A model generated the notes under the pieces. It worked only from the letters and a program-made list of their open reading frames with translations, had not been told where the DNA came from and made no database searches. Of a stretch of 16,676 nucleotides of DNA, positions 7,542-15,423 are shown piece by piece (position 1 is the stretch's first letter; the number at the start of each line of letters is the position of its first letter). The DNA is from CAJBLF01 sp964418415 (lineage in GTDB: Bacteria; Patescibacteriota; Gracilibacteria; Absconditabacterales; Absconditicoccaceae), in assembly GCA_964418415.1 (NCBI GenBank), contig CAYQLB010000023.1, positions 1-16,676 on the forward strand. The letters run 5' to 3'. A program made the translations under genes and the position numbers.

Positions 7542-8552
7542 TTAATTTTTTATTGTATCTCTTTCCAAATGTTTGTGTATAGCGACTTTGTAAATAATTG
7601 TAGGATATGGATACTGTTTAATATTTCCTATGATGTTTGTGAATGTTTCAGATATTCTGGTAGAAAATTCTATGTCTTGAAGAAAAATATTATCGATATA
7701 CATAAGAGTTTGCTTAGCAAAACTATGAAGATCTATCCCTTGATTGTGAATTTCGTCTACTTTTTCGAAGATAGTTTTTGGGTCTCCTTGTTTTATTGTT
7801 TCTAAAAAATCTTTGATCAATACTTCTGATGCCACTCCCAAAAATTTCGTGATATGTTCTTCGTCGATATTTCCGAGTACGCTTACCTGATCTACATATT
7901 TTACTGCATCACGGACACATCCTTCTGATATTTTTGCGATCAATTCTATCGCTGCATCGGTTGATGTTAACTGTTCTTGTTCGATGATGCGTTTGAGATG
8001 TTTGCTTATTTCCTGTTTATCTACTTTTTTGAAATTGAAAACCTGACAGCGTGAAATGATGGTCTCAGGTACTTTTTGTAATTCTGTCGTAGCGAGAATA
8101 AAACAAACGTTGTCTCTCGGTTCTTCGATGGTTTTCAATAATGCATTGAACGCTCATTTGCTTAACATATGGACTTCATCTATGACGTAGATCTTCTTTT
8201 TGAGCATAGCAGGCGGATAGGCGGCTTTGTCCAAAATTTCTTCTCTGATATTATCGACTCCTGTATGTGAAGCAGCATCTATTTCTACATAATCAAGCGT
8301 TTTGCCTTCATTGATAGTTTTGCAATGTATGCATTCGTTACAGGGATTTCCATCAGTAGTGTTGAGACAATTAATCGCTTTCGCCAAAATCCTCGCAGCA
8401 GTGGTTTTTCCTGTTCCTCTCGGTCCAAATAAGAGATAATTGTGATGAGTTTGTTTATTATTACTCATTTGGGCTTTCAATATTTCTGTGATATGCATTT
8501 GTCCGATTATGGTGTCAAACGTCTGTGGACGATATTTGTTCGCTAGAGACAT
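7542..8552 (-). CDS. dnaX: DNA polymerase III clamp-loader ATPase subunit DnaX (gamma-type length)
   Basis: DnaX is the ATPase motor of the clamp loader that places the beta sliding clamp on DNA. The 336-residue protein has the usual opening KYRPQTFDTIIGQ, Walker A GPRGTGKTT (43-51), four zinc-ligand cysteines (62, 71, 74, 77), Walker B VIDEVHML (about 123-130), the SRC arginine-finger motif and SEGCVRDA sensor 2. TGA at 8154-8156 encodes the invariant Gly in HMLSKGAFNALLKT, one of the best proofs of recoding here. It ends after domain III at a real TAA (7542-7544), so tau-specific domains are absent; a candidate C-terminal domain is the next ORF. It leads the operon to MazG and UDG. Confidence 0.93.
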
Positions 8553-8561
8553 TTTAAAATA

Positions 8562-8620
8562 ATGATAGATGATAAATGATAGATGATAAATGATAGATGA
8601 TAAATGATAGATGATAGATG
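8562..8620. repeat. 14-bp tandem array built of two heptamers, upstream of dnaX
   Basis: ATGATAGATGATAA is repeated at 8562, 8576 and 8590, with a fourth copy ending in G at 8604-8617, then ATG. The unit is itself ATGATAG plus ATGATAA, so the period is 7. It occupies the dnaX 5' flank, 10 bases before the start codon, where promoter and leader would be expected. The rest up to 8731 is AT-rich with only a weak hairpin near 8700-8720 that might end helicase transcripts. Confidence 0.9.
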
Positions 8621-8731
8621 TTGTAATTGCTAGAATGGAATATTGTAGAATAGCGAATTGGTTGTAGTTATTCTCTGTTTTTTTTCAATCAAAAAAGAAA
8701 AATCCGCTTTGCGTGCGCTTTTTTCTCTCTA

Positions 8732-10597
8732 TTATGATCTTTTGAAATTTTTTCTCGGAAGGAGATCTTTTTGTGATCAAAATTCTCTTCTATTTCCATA
8801 TGATTTTTTTTCCACGTTTGTGGATGGCGATCAGAAATTTCTTTTGGAACCAAATTCTTTTTTATCACCATATGATTTTCTTGGCGTATATTCTTTTCTT
8901 TCTCCAAAACTCCTAGTTGTTTTGGATTCCTTATACTCTCTTCTTGGATATGATGGTTTATCTCCGAACGATCTTCTTGGACTTCTAGAATCTCTCGAGT
9001 CTCCACTCGGTTCCTTAGCTTTATTGATTATTGCTTTTTTTCCATTGATAGTCTTGTTGGCAAATGATCATGTAATAATTTCTGCGTTGCTTGGTGAAAC
9101 ACTTATAAATGAAAAATCATCCATCATTTTTAGATCATCAATATCTCTACTTTGGACTCATGATTCTTCAGTAATAAGTTCCAAAAGTGAACGAGCAGTA
9201 TATCATTCCCTTCTTCCTAATGCGACAAATAATCTTGTCTTTCCTCATTGTCCTCACTTACTAGCAAATCTATTTTCTCTTGTCTGTTCCACAATGTCAC
9301 GATATTTGCTTTGATCAAAATCGCTTTCGTAATGCATCTTCAAAAGTGCTGCAACTACATCGCGAGGATCTGTTTTTTCTATTAATTTATCTGCTATTTC
9401 CGTATACGCTTTATGACTTTCTTTGCTCAATACTCCTTGAATGTTTTCATGTAATTTATCTTTTTTCTTTTCGATAACTCACTTGATATCAGGTATTTGA
9501 CCTTTTTTGATATCGACCTTATTTACCTTTTTGATATAAGACATCTTACTGTATTCTCTTGGCGTGATGAAGGTGATCGCTGTTCATTCTTTTCCTGCTC
9601 TTCCTGTTCTTCCGATTCTGTGAGTATATCTTTCAGCATTTTGTGGTATTGCATAATTGATAACATGGGTTACATTATTTACATCGATTCCTCTTGCTGC
9701 AACATCTGTTGCTACGAGAATACTTACTTTTTTGTCTTTGAAACGCTTAAGAAAGTGCTCTCTCTGTTTCTGAGCGAGATCGCCATGAAGTCCTTCTGCA
9801 GTATATCATTCGTCATTGAGTCTAGATGCAAGTTCATCTACGTCTGCTTTAGTATGACAAAAAATAATCCCATAAAAATCTGTTTCTGTATCCATGATTC
9901 TGCGGAGTAGTTCAAACTTATCTCTTTCTTGTACTTCGAAATAGGTTTGATCCGTCTGTTCTCCTGTTATCTCTGTTTTTTCTGCAGCGATCAATTCATA
10001 TTCTCCTATATATTTTTTTGCTATCTGTAAAATTTCTCTCGGCATAGTAGCAGAAAATAATAATACCTTTTTCTCAGGATTTGTTGTTTTGAATATCTTT
10101 TCGATATCTTCCACGAATCCCATATCAAGCATTTCATCTGCTTCATCGAGGATGAAATAATCAAGATGAGAAAGATCCAAAGTTTTACGATCGAGATGAT
10201 CCATAATTCTTCCTGGTGTTCCTACTAAGATATCGATTCCTCTTTTGAGTGCTCTATGCTGAATTTCGTACGATTGTTTCCCGTAAATCGCCATCACTTT
10301 GAGTCCTTTGTTTCCTTGAAGCGAATCTATTTCTTGTGCGATTTGTGTTGCGAGTTCTCTTGTTGGTGCAAGAATAAGTGCTTGTACTTTACCTCCTGGA
10401 GTAAGTTTTTCAATCAAAGGAATACCAAAAGCTGCAGTTTTTCCGGTACCGGTTGCTGCTTGTCCTATGACGTTTTTTTCTCCTTGAAGAAGGAGAGGAA
10501 TAACTTTTTCTTGGATCGGAGATGGAGTAACGAATCATTTTTTCGTCAACGCCGCCAATGTTTTTTCTCAGATTCATAAATCTTTGAATTCTGTCAT
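8732..10597 (-). CDS. DEAD-box RNA helicase with DbpA-like RNA-binding domain and basic tail
   Basis: An ATP-dependent RNA helicase of 621 residues, visible whole only with thirteen TGA codons as Gly. Motifs in order: Q motif (GFVTPSPIQ), Walker A AATGTGKT (47-54), PTREL, TPGR, DEAD (151-154), SAT (182-184), ARGID and HRIGRTGRAG (about 325-335). A domain starting TRLFVALGRREGYTARSLLE (about 453-525) matches the DbpA/CsdA-type RNA-binding module. The last 90 residues are rich in Arg, Ser, Lys and Gly with repeated SFG, SYG and EFG steps, a low-complexity tail typical of RNA chaperone helicases. This architecture fits DeaD/CsdA, involved in ribosome assembly and cold adaptation, though I leave the symbol open. 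It is a single gene divergent from frr. Confidence 0.92.
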
Positions 10598-10617
10598 GTG
10601 TAAACTAAATGATAAAA

Positions 10618-10760
10618 TGTAATGAGCTCACTTCGTTCGCGTAATGAACTTCGTGTAATATATTGTAATGAGCTCACTTCGTTCGCGTAATGAGAATACT
10701 ACAATTCATTACGAGCGAAGCTCTCATTACATCTGAAAGATATATTACATTCACGAAGTG
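10618..10760. repeat. REP-like palindromic repeat cluster
   Basis: A 30-base unit (TGTAATGAGCTCACTTCG, then TTCGCGTAATGA) occurs identically at 10618-10647 and 10664-10693. A degenerate inverted copy containing TCATTACGAGCGAAGC lies at about 10706-10730, and a small palindrome ATTCACGAAGTGAAT follows near 10748-10762. TAATGA-type ends recur in both orientations, so transcripts would fold into hairpins. It sits between the divergent helicase and frr genes and contains no ORF. Confidence 0.75.
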
Positions 10761-10762
10761 AA

Positions 10763-10978
10763 TATTTTCGTTAAATAAAAAAAGCTCTCATATTTCTTCA
10801 TACCGTGTAATTTCTTCCAGGTCACTCTTGACTAGTCCTAAGTGGTTACGCGGAAGGACGATGAAGAGCGAGAACGCTTTATATAACAATTGTATCTTAA
10901 GAAAATCCTTTGAAATTACAATGAGGAATTGCTTTTCTTTTTGATTGCAAATATCAACTGATTTGTTATTATATTTCT
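10763..10978. other. Intergenic region with one notable hairpin
   Basis: No gene is found here. A GC-richer patch holds nested complementary arms: CTCTT (10825-10829) with AAGAG (10864-10868) and GTCCT (10835-10839) with AGGAC (10855-10859). It might be a small RNA or leader, but I match it to no family. Further right, TTGATT or TTGCAA near 10938-10945 followed by AT-rich ATTATA-like sequence could be the frr promoter; the spacing is not decisive. Confidence 0.3.
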
Positions 10979-11057
10979 AGCTCGAAGCTCAAAGCTCAAA
11001 GCTAAAAGTATAAAAAGTATAAAACTCAATTTATAATTTATCATTTATCATTTAAAA
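10979..11057. repeat. Two period-7 arrays in the frr leader
   Basis: From 10979, AGCTCGA, AGCTCAA, AGCTCAA, AGCTAAA and AGTATAA run head to tail. From 11030, TTTATAA, TTTATCA, TTTATCA and TTTAAAA do the same. Together they make up most of the 90 bases before the frr start codon. TTTATCA is the complement of the ATGATAA phase used upstream of dnaX. Confidence 0.8.
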
Positions 11058-11068
11058 TTTTTTTAGTA

Positions 11069-11617
11069 ATGGATTTGACACCGTATCGTCAGTTGATGGA
11101 CAAAGCTGTTCAATATTTTATGTCAGAGCTCAAAGGATTGCACGTAGGAAGAGCTTCAGCATGATTAGTAGAAGGTATTACTGTGGAAGCATCCTACGGA
11201 CCTATGAAAATCCCTCAAATTGCTCATGTTACTTTGATGGATGCACAGACAATTAAAATAGAACCACGAGACAAAAATGAATTGAAACATGTAGAAAAAG
11301 CTATCTATGATGCAAATGCATGACTTACTCCTCAAAATGAATGAACGTATGTTATCATAAAAATCCCTCCTTTGACTCAAGAAAGAAGAATGGAAATAGC
11401 TAAGCAAGTCAAAGCTATGGGAGAAGAAGTAAAATGACGTATCAGAGTCGCTAGACAGGATGCTATGAAAGATAACAAATCTATTTTCGATGCCAAAGAG
11501 ATTGGTGAAGATGAAAGCAAAAGAAATGAAAAAGAAATTGACGTACTAGTTAAATCTATGAATGATAAAATAGACGAACTCGTGAAGAATAAATCTGAAG
11601 AAGTGATGACTATATAA
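11069..11617 (+). CDS. frr: Ribosome recycling factor
   Basis: RRF works with EF-G to split post-termination ribosomes. The 182-residue protein matches the family in length and in motifs: GRASAGLVEGI near the start, KIPPLTQERR in the middle, GRIRVARQDAMKD and the EISEDE-like EIGEDESKRNEKEI helix near the end. Four TGA codons give Gly at positions where Gly is usual or tolerated (ASAGL, DANAGLTP, NEGTYV, EVKGRIRV). It is complete from ATG 11069 to TAA 11617, and 56 bases precede yidC, so the two may be co-transcribed. The 5' flank is a period-7 repeat and shows no Shine-Dalgarno sequence. Confidence 0.95.
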
Positions 11618-11673
11618 ACTTAGATTAAAGCTTGAAGCTGTTTTTATATGATAAAATTTTGCTTATGTTGTGA

Positions 11674-12471
11674 ATGTTATTTACGGAAATTTTGTATCGT
11701 CCGATTTTCAATCTTTTGGTGGTTTTTTTGGCTATTTTTGGCAGTAATCTCGGTATCGCAGTTATACTCTTGACGATAACTATTAGACTATTGACTATCA
11801 AGCAGTTCTCTGCTGGTAATGATATGCAGAAAGGTATGGGTGCACTTCAACCTAAACTTGCTGAAATCCAGGAAAAATATAAAGACGATCCAAAGAAACT
11901 CTCCGAAGAAACGATGAAAGTTTTCAAGACTGATGGCAAAGGTGCTTTCAAGGGTTGTCTGATGATGCTTATCCAAATCCCGATATTTATTGGTCTGTAT
12001 TATGTTATCAGACATATGGCTGCTGCTACGATACCTGAAGAGCGATTGTATAGTTTCTTCAATGGTTTTGGTGCTAGATATATTGCTTCTGATGCTTTGA
12101 CCACGGGTGTTATCAATACACATTTTCTTGGTATGGATTTGCTTGCTACCAAAAATGTTGTTTTGACTATTATCGCTGCAGTATTCACCTATTTTCAAAC
12201 GAAGTTGACTACGTTGGCAAAACCAGCTACTCCCAATGTTCCAGGACAAAAAATGCCTGATATGGGCAAGATGATGGGATTTATGAATATCTTCCTTGTC
12301 TTTATGATTGGTTCATTCGTTTATACCATGCAAACTGGTGTAGGCCTCTATATCGTTACCACTACTATCTTTAGTGTTATTCAATATAGTCGACAATATA
12401 GAGCTATTCTAAGAGTTAAGCGAATAGAATGGACAAGCAAAGGTAAAGGGATTGTGATCAACCCTAAATAA
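11674..12471 (+). CDS. yidC: Membrane protein insertase YidC (short type)
   Basis: YidC inserts and folds inner-membrane proteins, alone or with SecYEG. The 265-residue protein has the five-helix core without a large periplasmic domain, as in Gram-positive and CPR forms. The conserved membrane Arg is R38 (LLTITIRLLTI), the cytoplasmic hairpin reads ALQPKLAEIQEKYKDDPKKL, and GCLMMLIQIPIFIGLYYV forms the next membrane helix. Further helices span about 165-180 and 205-235, and the C-terminus is basic. It contains no TGA codon, unlike most neighbours. An upstream ATG at 11665 is in frame if the TGA at 11671 is Gly, which would add three residues (MLG). It follows frr. Confidence 0.93.
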   Translation: MLFTEILYRPIFNLLVVFLAIFGSNLGIAVILLTITIRLLTIKQFSAGNDMQKGMGALQPKLAEIQEKYKDDPKKLSEETMKVFKTDGKGAFKGCLMMLIQIPIFIGLYYVIRHMAAATIPEERLYSFFNGFGARYIASDALTTGVINTHFLGMDLLATKNVVLTIIAAVFTYFQTKLTTLAKPATPNVPGQKMPDMGKMMGFMNIFLVFMIGSFVYTMQTGVGLYIVTTTIFSVIQYSRQYRAILRVKRIEWTSKGKGIVINPK

Positions 12472-12503
12472 AGCATAAAGTTTAAATCATAAAACTCAAA
12501 GCT
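12469..12503. repeat. Degenerate period-7 array after yidC
   Basis: TAAAGCA, TAAAGTT, TAAATCA, TAAAACT and CAAAGCT follow one another, beginning with the yidC stop codon itself. The units are more diverged than in other arrays. Confidence 0.5.
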
Positions 12504-12528
12504 GTAATTTAGTTATATAACTTACCAT

Positions 12529-13238
12529 ATGGCTATACAACAACTGCTAGTTCTGCTTCTATTGCTTCTAGTAGTTGTTTTTGTTTTTNNNNNNNNNNNN
12601 NNNNNNNNNNNNNNNNNNNNNNNNNNNNNNNNNNNNNNNNNNNNNNNNNNNNNNNNNNNNNNNNNNNNNNNNNNNNNNNNNNNNNNNNTATACAACAACT
12701 GCTAGTTCTGCTTCTATTGCTTCTAGTAGTTGTTTTTGTTTTTTGGATGTATTTGTATTTGTTCTCTACCTTTTTTCGTAAAGATACGTCCGCGATGTAT
12801 GTTCCATCGTTTAATAGGCATATCCGTTTGATGAGGGATCAGTTGAAATTAGTTTCTGGTAAGAGATTAGTCGATCTGTGATGTGGCGATGGCAAGGCAA
12901 TGAGATTTTTTTGGAGAACATTTGGTGTACATTGCGATGGATATGAAATTCAGCATTTCCCTTACCTTTATGGTAAAATTCTGAATAAACTGTTTTGATA
13001 TCCTAATCTGAAATTATTAAAACAAAATTTCCTTCTGGCTGATATTCACGGATATGATTATATCTATGTCTATCTCCTTCCCGCACAGATGGCGGCTATT
13101 GAAGATTGGATTTTCAAACATATCAAAGCTGAGGCTATCATTATCTCCAATTCCTTTCAATTCGCCGTACATAAACCGTTCGAAATAATCAAGGACGCTA
13201 AATGAAAACCGAGTATATTTTTATACAAGAAAGCATAA
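12529..13238 (+). CDS. Membrane-anchored class I SAM-dependent methyltransferase, interrupted by assembly gap
   Basis: The gene starts at ATG 12529 with MAIQQLLVLL and a very hydrophobic single helix (about residues 5-30), then is cut by 100 N. Sequence right of the gap repeats the last 55 bases before it, in the same frame. Removing N and one copy gives a clean 184-residue protein ending at TAA 13236-13238. After the anchor, KRLVDLGCGDGKAM (Gly66 TGA-coded) is SAM-binding motif I, followed by CDGYEIQ (motif II acidic position), QNFLLADIHGYDYIYVYLLP and a C-terminal IFLYKK strand. Three TGA-Gly codons are present. The substrate is unknown. It follows yidC by about 57 bases on the same strand. 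Confidence 0.82.
12534..12743. other. 100-N scaffold gap flanked by an exact 55-bp duplication
   Basis: Bases 12534-12588 and 12689-12743 are identical, separated by exactly 100 N (12589-12688). Contig ends that share a k-mer-sized overlap produce this picture, so the gap is probably artificial and the two ends should be merged. A real 55-bp tandem repeat is unlikely because merging restores one reading frame. Confidence 0.85.
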
Positions 13239-13240
13239 TA

Positions 13241-13298
13241 GTCATCACGAACATAGTGAAATATTAGACTAAGATTTCTTCTTATTTCTCGCAATGAC
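13241..13298. repeat. Imperfect palindromic intergenic element
   Basis: GTCATCACGA at the left end and TCTCGCAATGAC at the right end can pair (GTCAT/ATGAC, CGA/TCG) across an AT-rich middle. It lies between the methyltransferase and the ASCH gene and resembles a REP-like or small MITE-like element. Only one copy is in the window. Confidence 0.35.
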
Positions 13299-13331
13299 GT
13301 GAAATAGATATGTTTTATTTCTAAAATATTG

Positions 13332-13763
13332 ATGGATCATCTTGCTATCATGAATCCTAAACGGAAATTGATTCCTAAGATTTTATCATGAGAAAAAACG
13401 ATAGAGTCTAGACGATATACTACAAAAATCGCTCCCCGAGATAGAATCAAAACTGGTGATATGGTCTATTTCAAAGATGCAGGAAAAAAAGTAACCGTCA
13501 AAGCTGAGGTAGAAAAAGTCATGCAGTTCGAACATTATTCAGAAGATCAGTTACAAGAAATTTTGTGAATATATGGAGGAGTATGAGGTATAGCTTTTTC
13601 TTCTTTGACAACTGCATTTTCTCGAGCAAGTAGTAAACGCTACGGTATCCTTATTTTTTTGAAATATCCTCAATCTATTGAACCTTTTGAGATAGATAAG
13701 ACCTGATATGGAATTGCATGTGTGTGGATAACTTTACCAGATATCGCTACACTACGTGTATAA
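13332..13763 (+). CDS. ASCH-domain protein
   Basis: ASCH domains are small beta-barrels related to PUA, thought to bind RNA or modified nucleosides. The 143-residue protein begins MDHLAIMNPKRKLIPKIL, followed by SGEKTIESRRY (19-29), the GxKxxExR signature in which Gly20 is TGA-coded. IKTGDMVYFKDAGKKV and VEKVMQFEHYS are the expected next strands. Four TGA codons are read as Gly (in LSGEK, ILGIY, GVGGI and KTGYG), so under the standard code only fragments would be seen. The C-terminus reads GIACVWITLPDI. It stands alone on the plus strand after the methyltransferase, and its biological role is not known. Confidence 0.75.
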
Positions 13764-13910
13764 TGTTTCTGTATTGATTTTTTATCGTGTTTCTTTATAG
13801 TGTATATTACTTTTGTTCTGCTAGTCATACATCAGCGCATGCTCAGTTTCTGGGTTTTCCCCACACCTCCTTTGCCATAGAATTGTGGGTGATTAATGCG
13901 CTTTAGAAAT

Positions 13911-13940
13911 CCCCGCATGGTACGTCCAGCGGGTTTTTTT
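13911..13940 (+). terminator. Rho-independent terminator inside the GC-rich island
   Basis: CCCGC (13912-13916) pairs with GCGGG (13929-13933), followed by seven T. It directly follows the nested stems at 13835-13902, suggesting that a short structured transcript of about 100 bases ends here. Confidence 0.65.
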
Positions 13941-14047
13941 ATATGGTGAATATTTTTGGGTAACGAGTTAAGCCTGCCGGGGATTCCATCAGGCTGGTTA
14001 AACTTTTTTCATCGGGTTTTTGTAACGGATAAGGTCCGTCGGCCTTT

Positions 14048-14067
14048 TTAGGCACGACTGTGCCTAA
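14048..14067. repeat. Perfect 8-bp inverted repeat
   Basis: TTAGGCAC and GTGCCTAA pair around a GACT tetraloop. It is preceded by five T but has no T tract after it, so it is not a standard plus-strand terminator. Confidence 0.6.
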
Positions 14068-14189
14068 GTAGGGTGTGGTTCTTTGTCGTTAAACAATCCT
14101 GGTTCTGATTCGGTCTTGAGCAGCAACTGTTTGCTCACGGTGTATTGCTCTATTTTTTGAAGAACGATACTTTCGTATTCGTCTGGTAG

Positions 14190-15251
14190 TTATGCTTGGA
14201 GAATATCTTCTTTTTCTAGTACTTCTGGGATGATACTAAAATGATCCAAAGTGTTTCCTTCATCATCCTTTGTCAATGCTATGCTTTTTTCTACTTCATC
14301 GGCTCCTTTGTTTGATCATCCTTGGAGATAGTATACTTTAGCATCAGGTACATCTTCATAACTGCTTGCATCACCATATACACCGTCTACACTGATAAGT
14401 TTGTATGTACTTTTTGTATCGCCCTTTGTTCCTTTATAATATTTTAACGCTGCTCTCGCTCCTGCACTATGTCCTATGATGTTTATTGTCTTAGGCTGGC
14501 TTGCAAAGTTTTTATATAGACCTGTGTTGAATATATTTATCTTGCTCATTATCTTTTCGTATCTCTTATTATTTCCACTATTCGCTGGATCTCATTCTAC
14601 GATACAATATGCTTGGTTATTTTTACGATTATCTTTATTGAATACCGTTGTTTTCATCTTTTCTGTCGTTACGTTCTGTCCATTGAAGAAGATAGTAAGT
14701 GGTTGTGTTTCTGGATCATAATCTGTCGGTATACACAGATGAACTTTACTTATAAGCGTATCATTTTCATCTTTAATCTCTATAGGATCTATAAATTCCC
14801 CAGTTTTTAAGCTTTCTACGGAATCATCTTTTTTGTCGTCTTCTGGATCTACTTCTGTCGTAGTTGAGATATCATCCAATAAATTTTCCAATTCTTCTTT
14901 GGTCTTATCTTCCGTAAATTTAGCTTCGATATCTTTACGGACTGTTTTATCTGCAGTATCCAGTTTCTTGAGATTTTTCCTAAATGTCTCAAAATCTTTT
15001 TTTGTATCTTTATCCATAAATCCCATTATGATTCCCATAAAGAGCGCTCCTATCTCTGAAGAATCCATGAGATATTTTTTTAGCATGTCACCACTTTTTA
15101 TTAGTGATGAGGTATTTTCTTCGATAAGTTGTTTCACATAAATATCTACTAATTTTTGTTTAGTCGCCAAATTCTCTGCAGGGATTTTATCTGCATCTTT
15201 ATTTCCACTGAATAACGATGATAAAATGTCTGTAGATTGGTCTTCACTCAT
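14190..15251 (-). CDS. Alpha/beta-hydrolase-like protein with GHSAG motif
   Basis: A 353-residue protein with two TGA-Gly codons (14592, 14316). The first half is acidic, helical and Lys/Glu/Asp-rich, with no signal peptide. The second half looks like an alpha/beta-hydrolase: a strand PLTIFFNGQN, then INIIGHSAGARAA with the nucleophile elbow GHSAG (260-264, Ser262), ISVDGVYGD as a possible acid-bearing strand, and LDHFSI (His337) near the end as the likely catalytic His. Esterase, lipase or peptidase chemistry is possible; the substrate is unknown. It has its own promoter (15281-15308) and diverges from the VanW-like gene, so it may share regulation with that gene. Confidence 0.7.
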
Positions 15252-15280
15252 GTCTTTGTTGTTAGTATAAATATGGTATA

Positions 15281-15308
15281 AGTATATTCTAAATCATAAA
15301 AAATGCAA
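15281..15308 (-). promoter_or_regulatory. Promoter of the hydrolase-like gene
   Basis: On the minus strand TTGCAT (15308-15303) is followed after 16 bases by TATACT (15286-15281), leaving a leader of about 25 bases to the ATG at 15251. Confidence 0.55.
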
Positions 15309-15350
15309 AACATCCAATAATTGACATTTTTCTGACATATTTTTTTAGGG

Positions 15351-15378
15351 TTGACTTTTTGATTTGTATTTATATTCT
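15351..15378 (+). promoter_or_regulatory. Putative promoter of the VanW-like gene
   Basis: TTGACT (15351-15356) is followed by TATTCT after 16 bases (or TATATT after 14), 45 bases before the ATG. The sequence closely resembles the promoter proposed at 4938. A separate TTGACA at 15321 has no matching -10. Confidence 0.45.
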
Positions 15379-15423
15379 CTTGGTGTGAATATTCACGATT
15401 TTTTTTTATCTTCATTTTTTGTC

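Larger units (their letters stand above)
13764..14189. other. GC-richer, hairpin-dense island without a convincing gene
   Basis: About 425 bases between two genes carry no supported CDS and are visibly richer in G and C than their flanks, mainly at 13830-14120. Hairpins include GCGCAT/ATGCGC enclosing CCCACA/TGTGGG (13835-13902), AGCCTG/CAGGCT (13971-13995), a perfect 8-bp stem at 14048-14067, GAGCA/TGCTC near 14118-14136, and ACGATAC-TTTC-GTATTCGT at 14164-14182. Frame 13896-14051 is open under code 25 and contains MVRPAGFFIW. This recalls, from memory only, the N-termini of Icd/Ash-like products of P4-type satellite prophages. A structured RNA locus, a phage-satellite remnant or foreign DNA are the options. 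Confidence 0.45.

Noticed and set aside
8658..9314. Long plus-strand frame of 218 codons
   Set aside because: It is the complement of the helicase C-terminal region. The minus-strand code-25 translation gives a recognised RNA-binding domain, while this frame gives a Leu/Ser/Phe-rich shadow.
10820..10870. Possible SRP RNA (CGGAAGGA-like core)
   Set aside because: The flanking bases do not match the conserved asymmetric loop or GGAA-capped helix of SRP RNA, and the arms pair differently.
11788..12249. Minus-strand frame of 153 codons opposite yidC
   Set aside because: The plus strand encodes a complete YidC; the antisense frame has no recognisable protein character.
13896..14051. Small code-25 ORF of about 51 codons in the GC-rich island (MVRPAGFFIW...)
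   Set aside because: It overlaps a terminator hairpin and several stems and contains one TGA. Similarity to Icd/Ash-like peptides is from memory only, so I report it as a finding rather than a gene.
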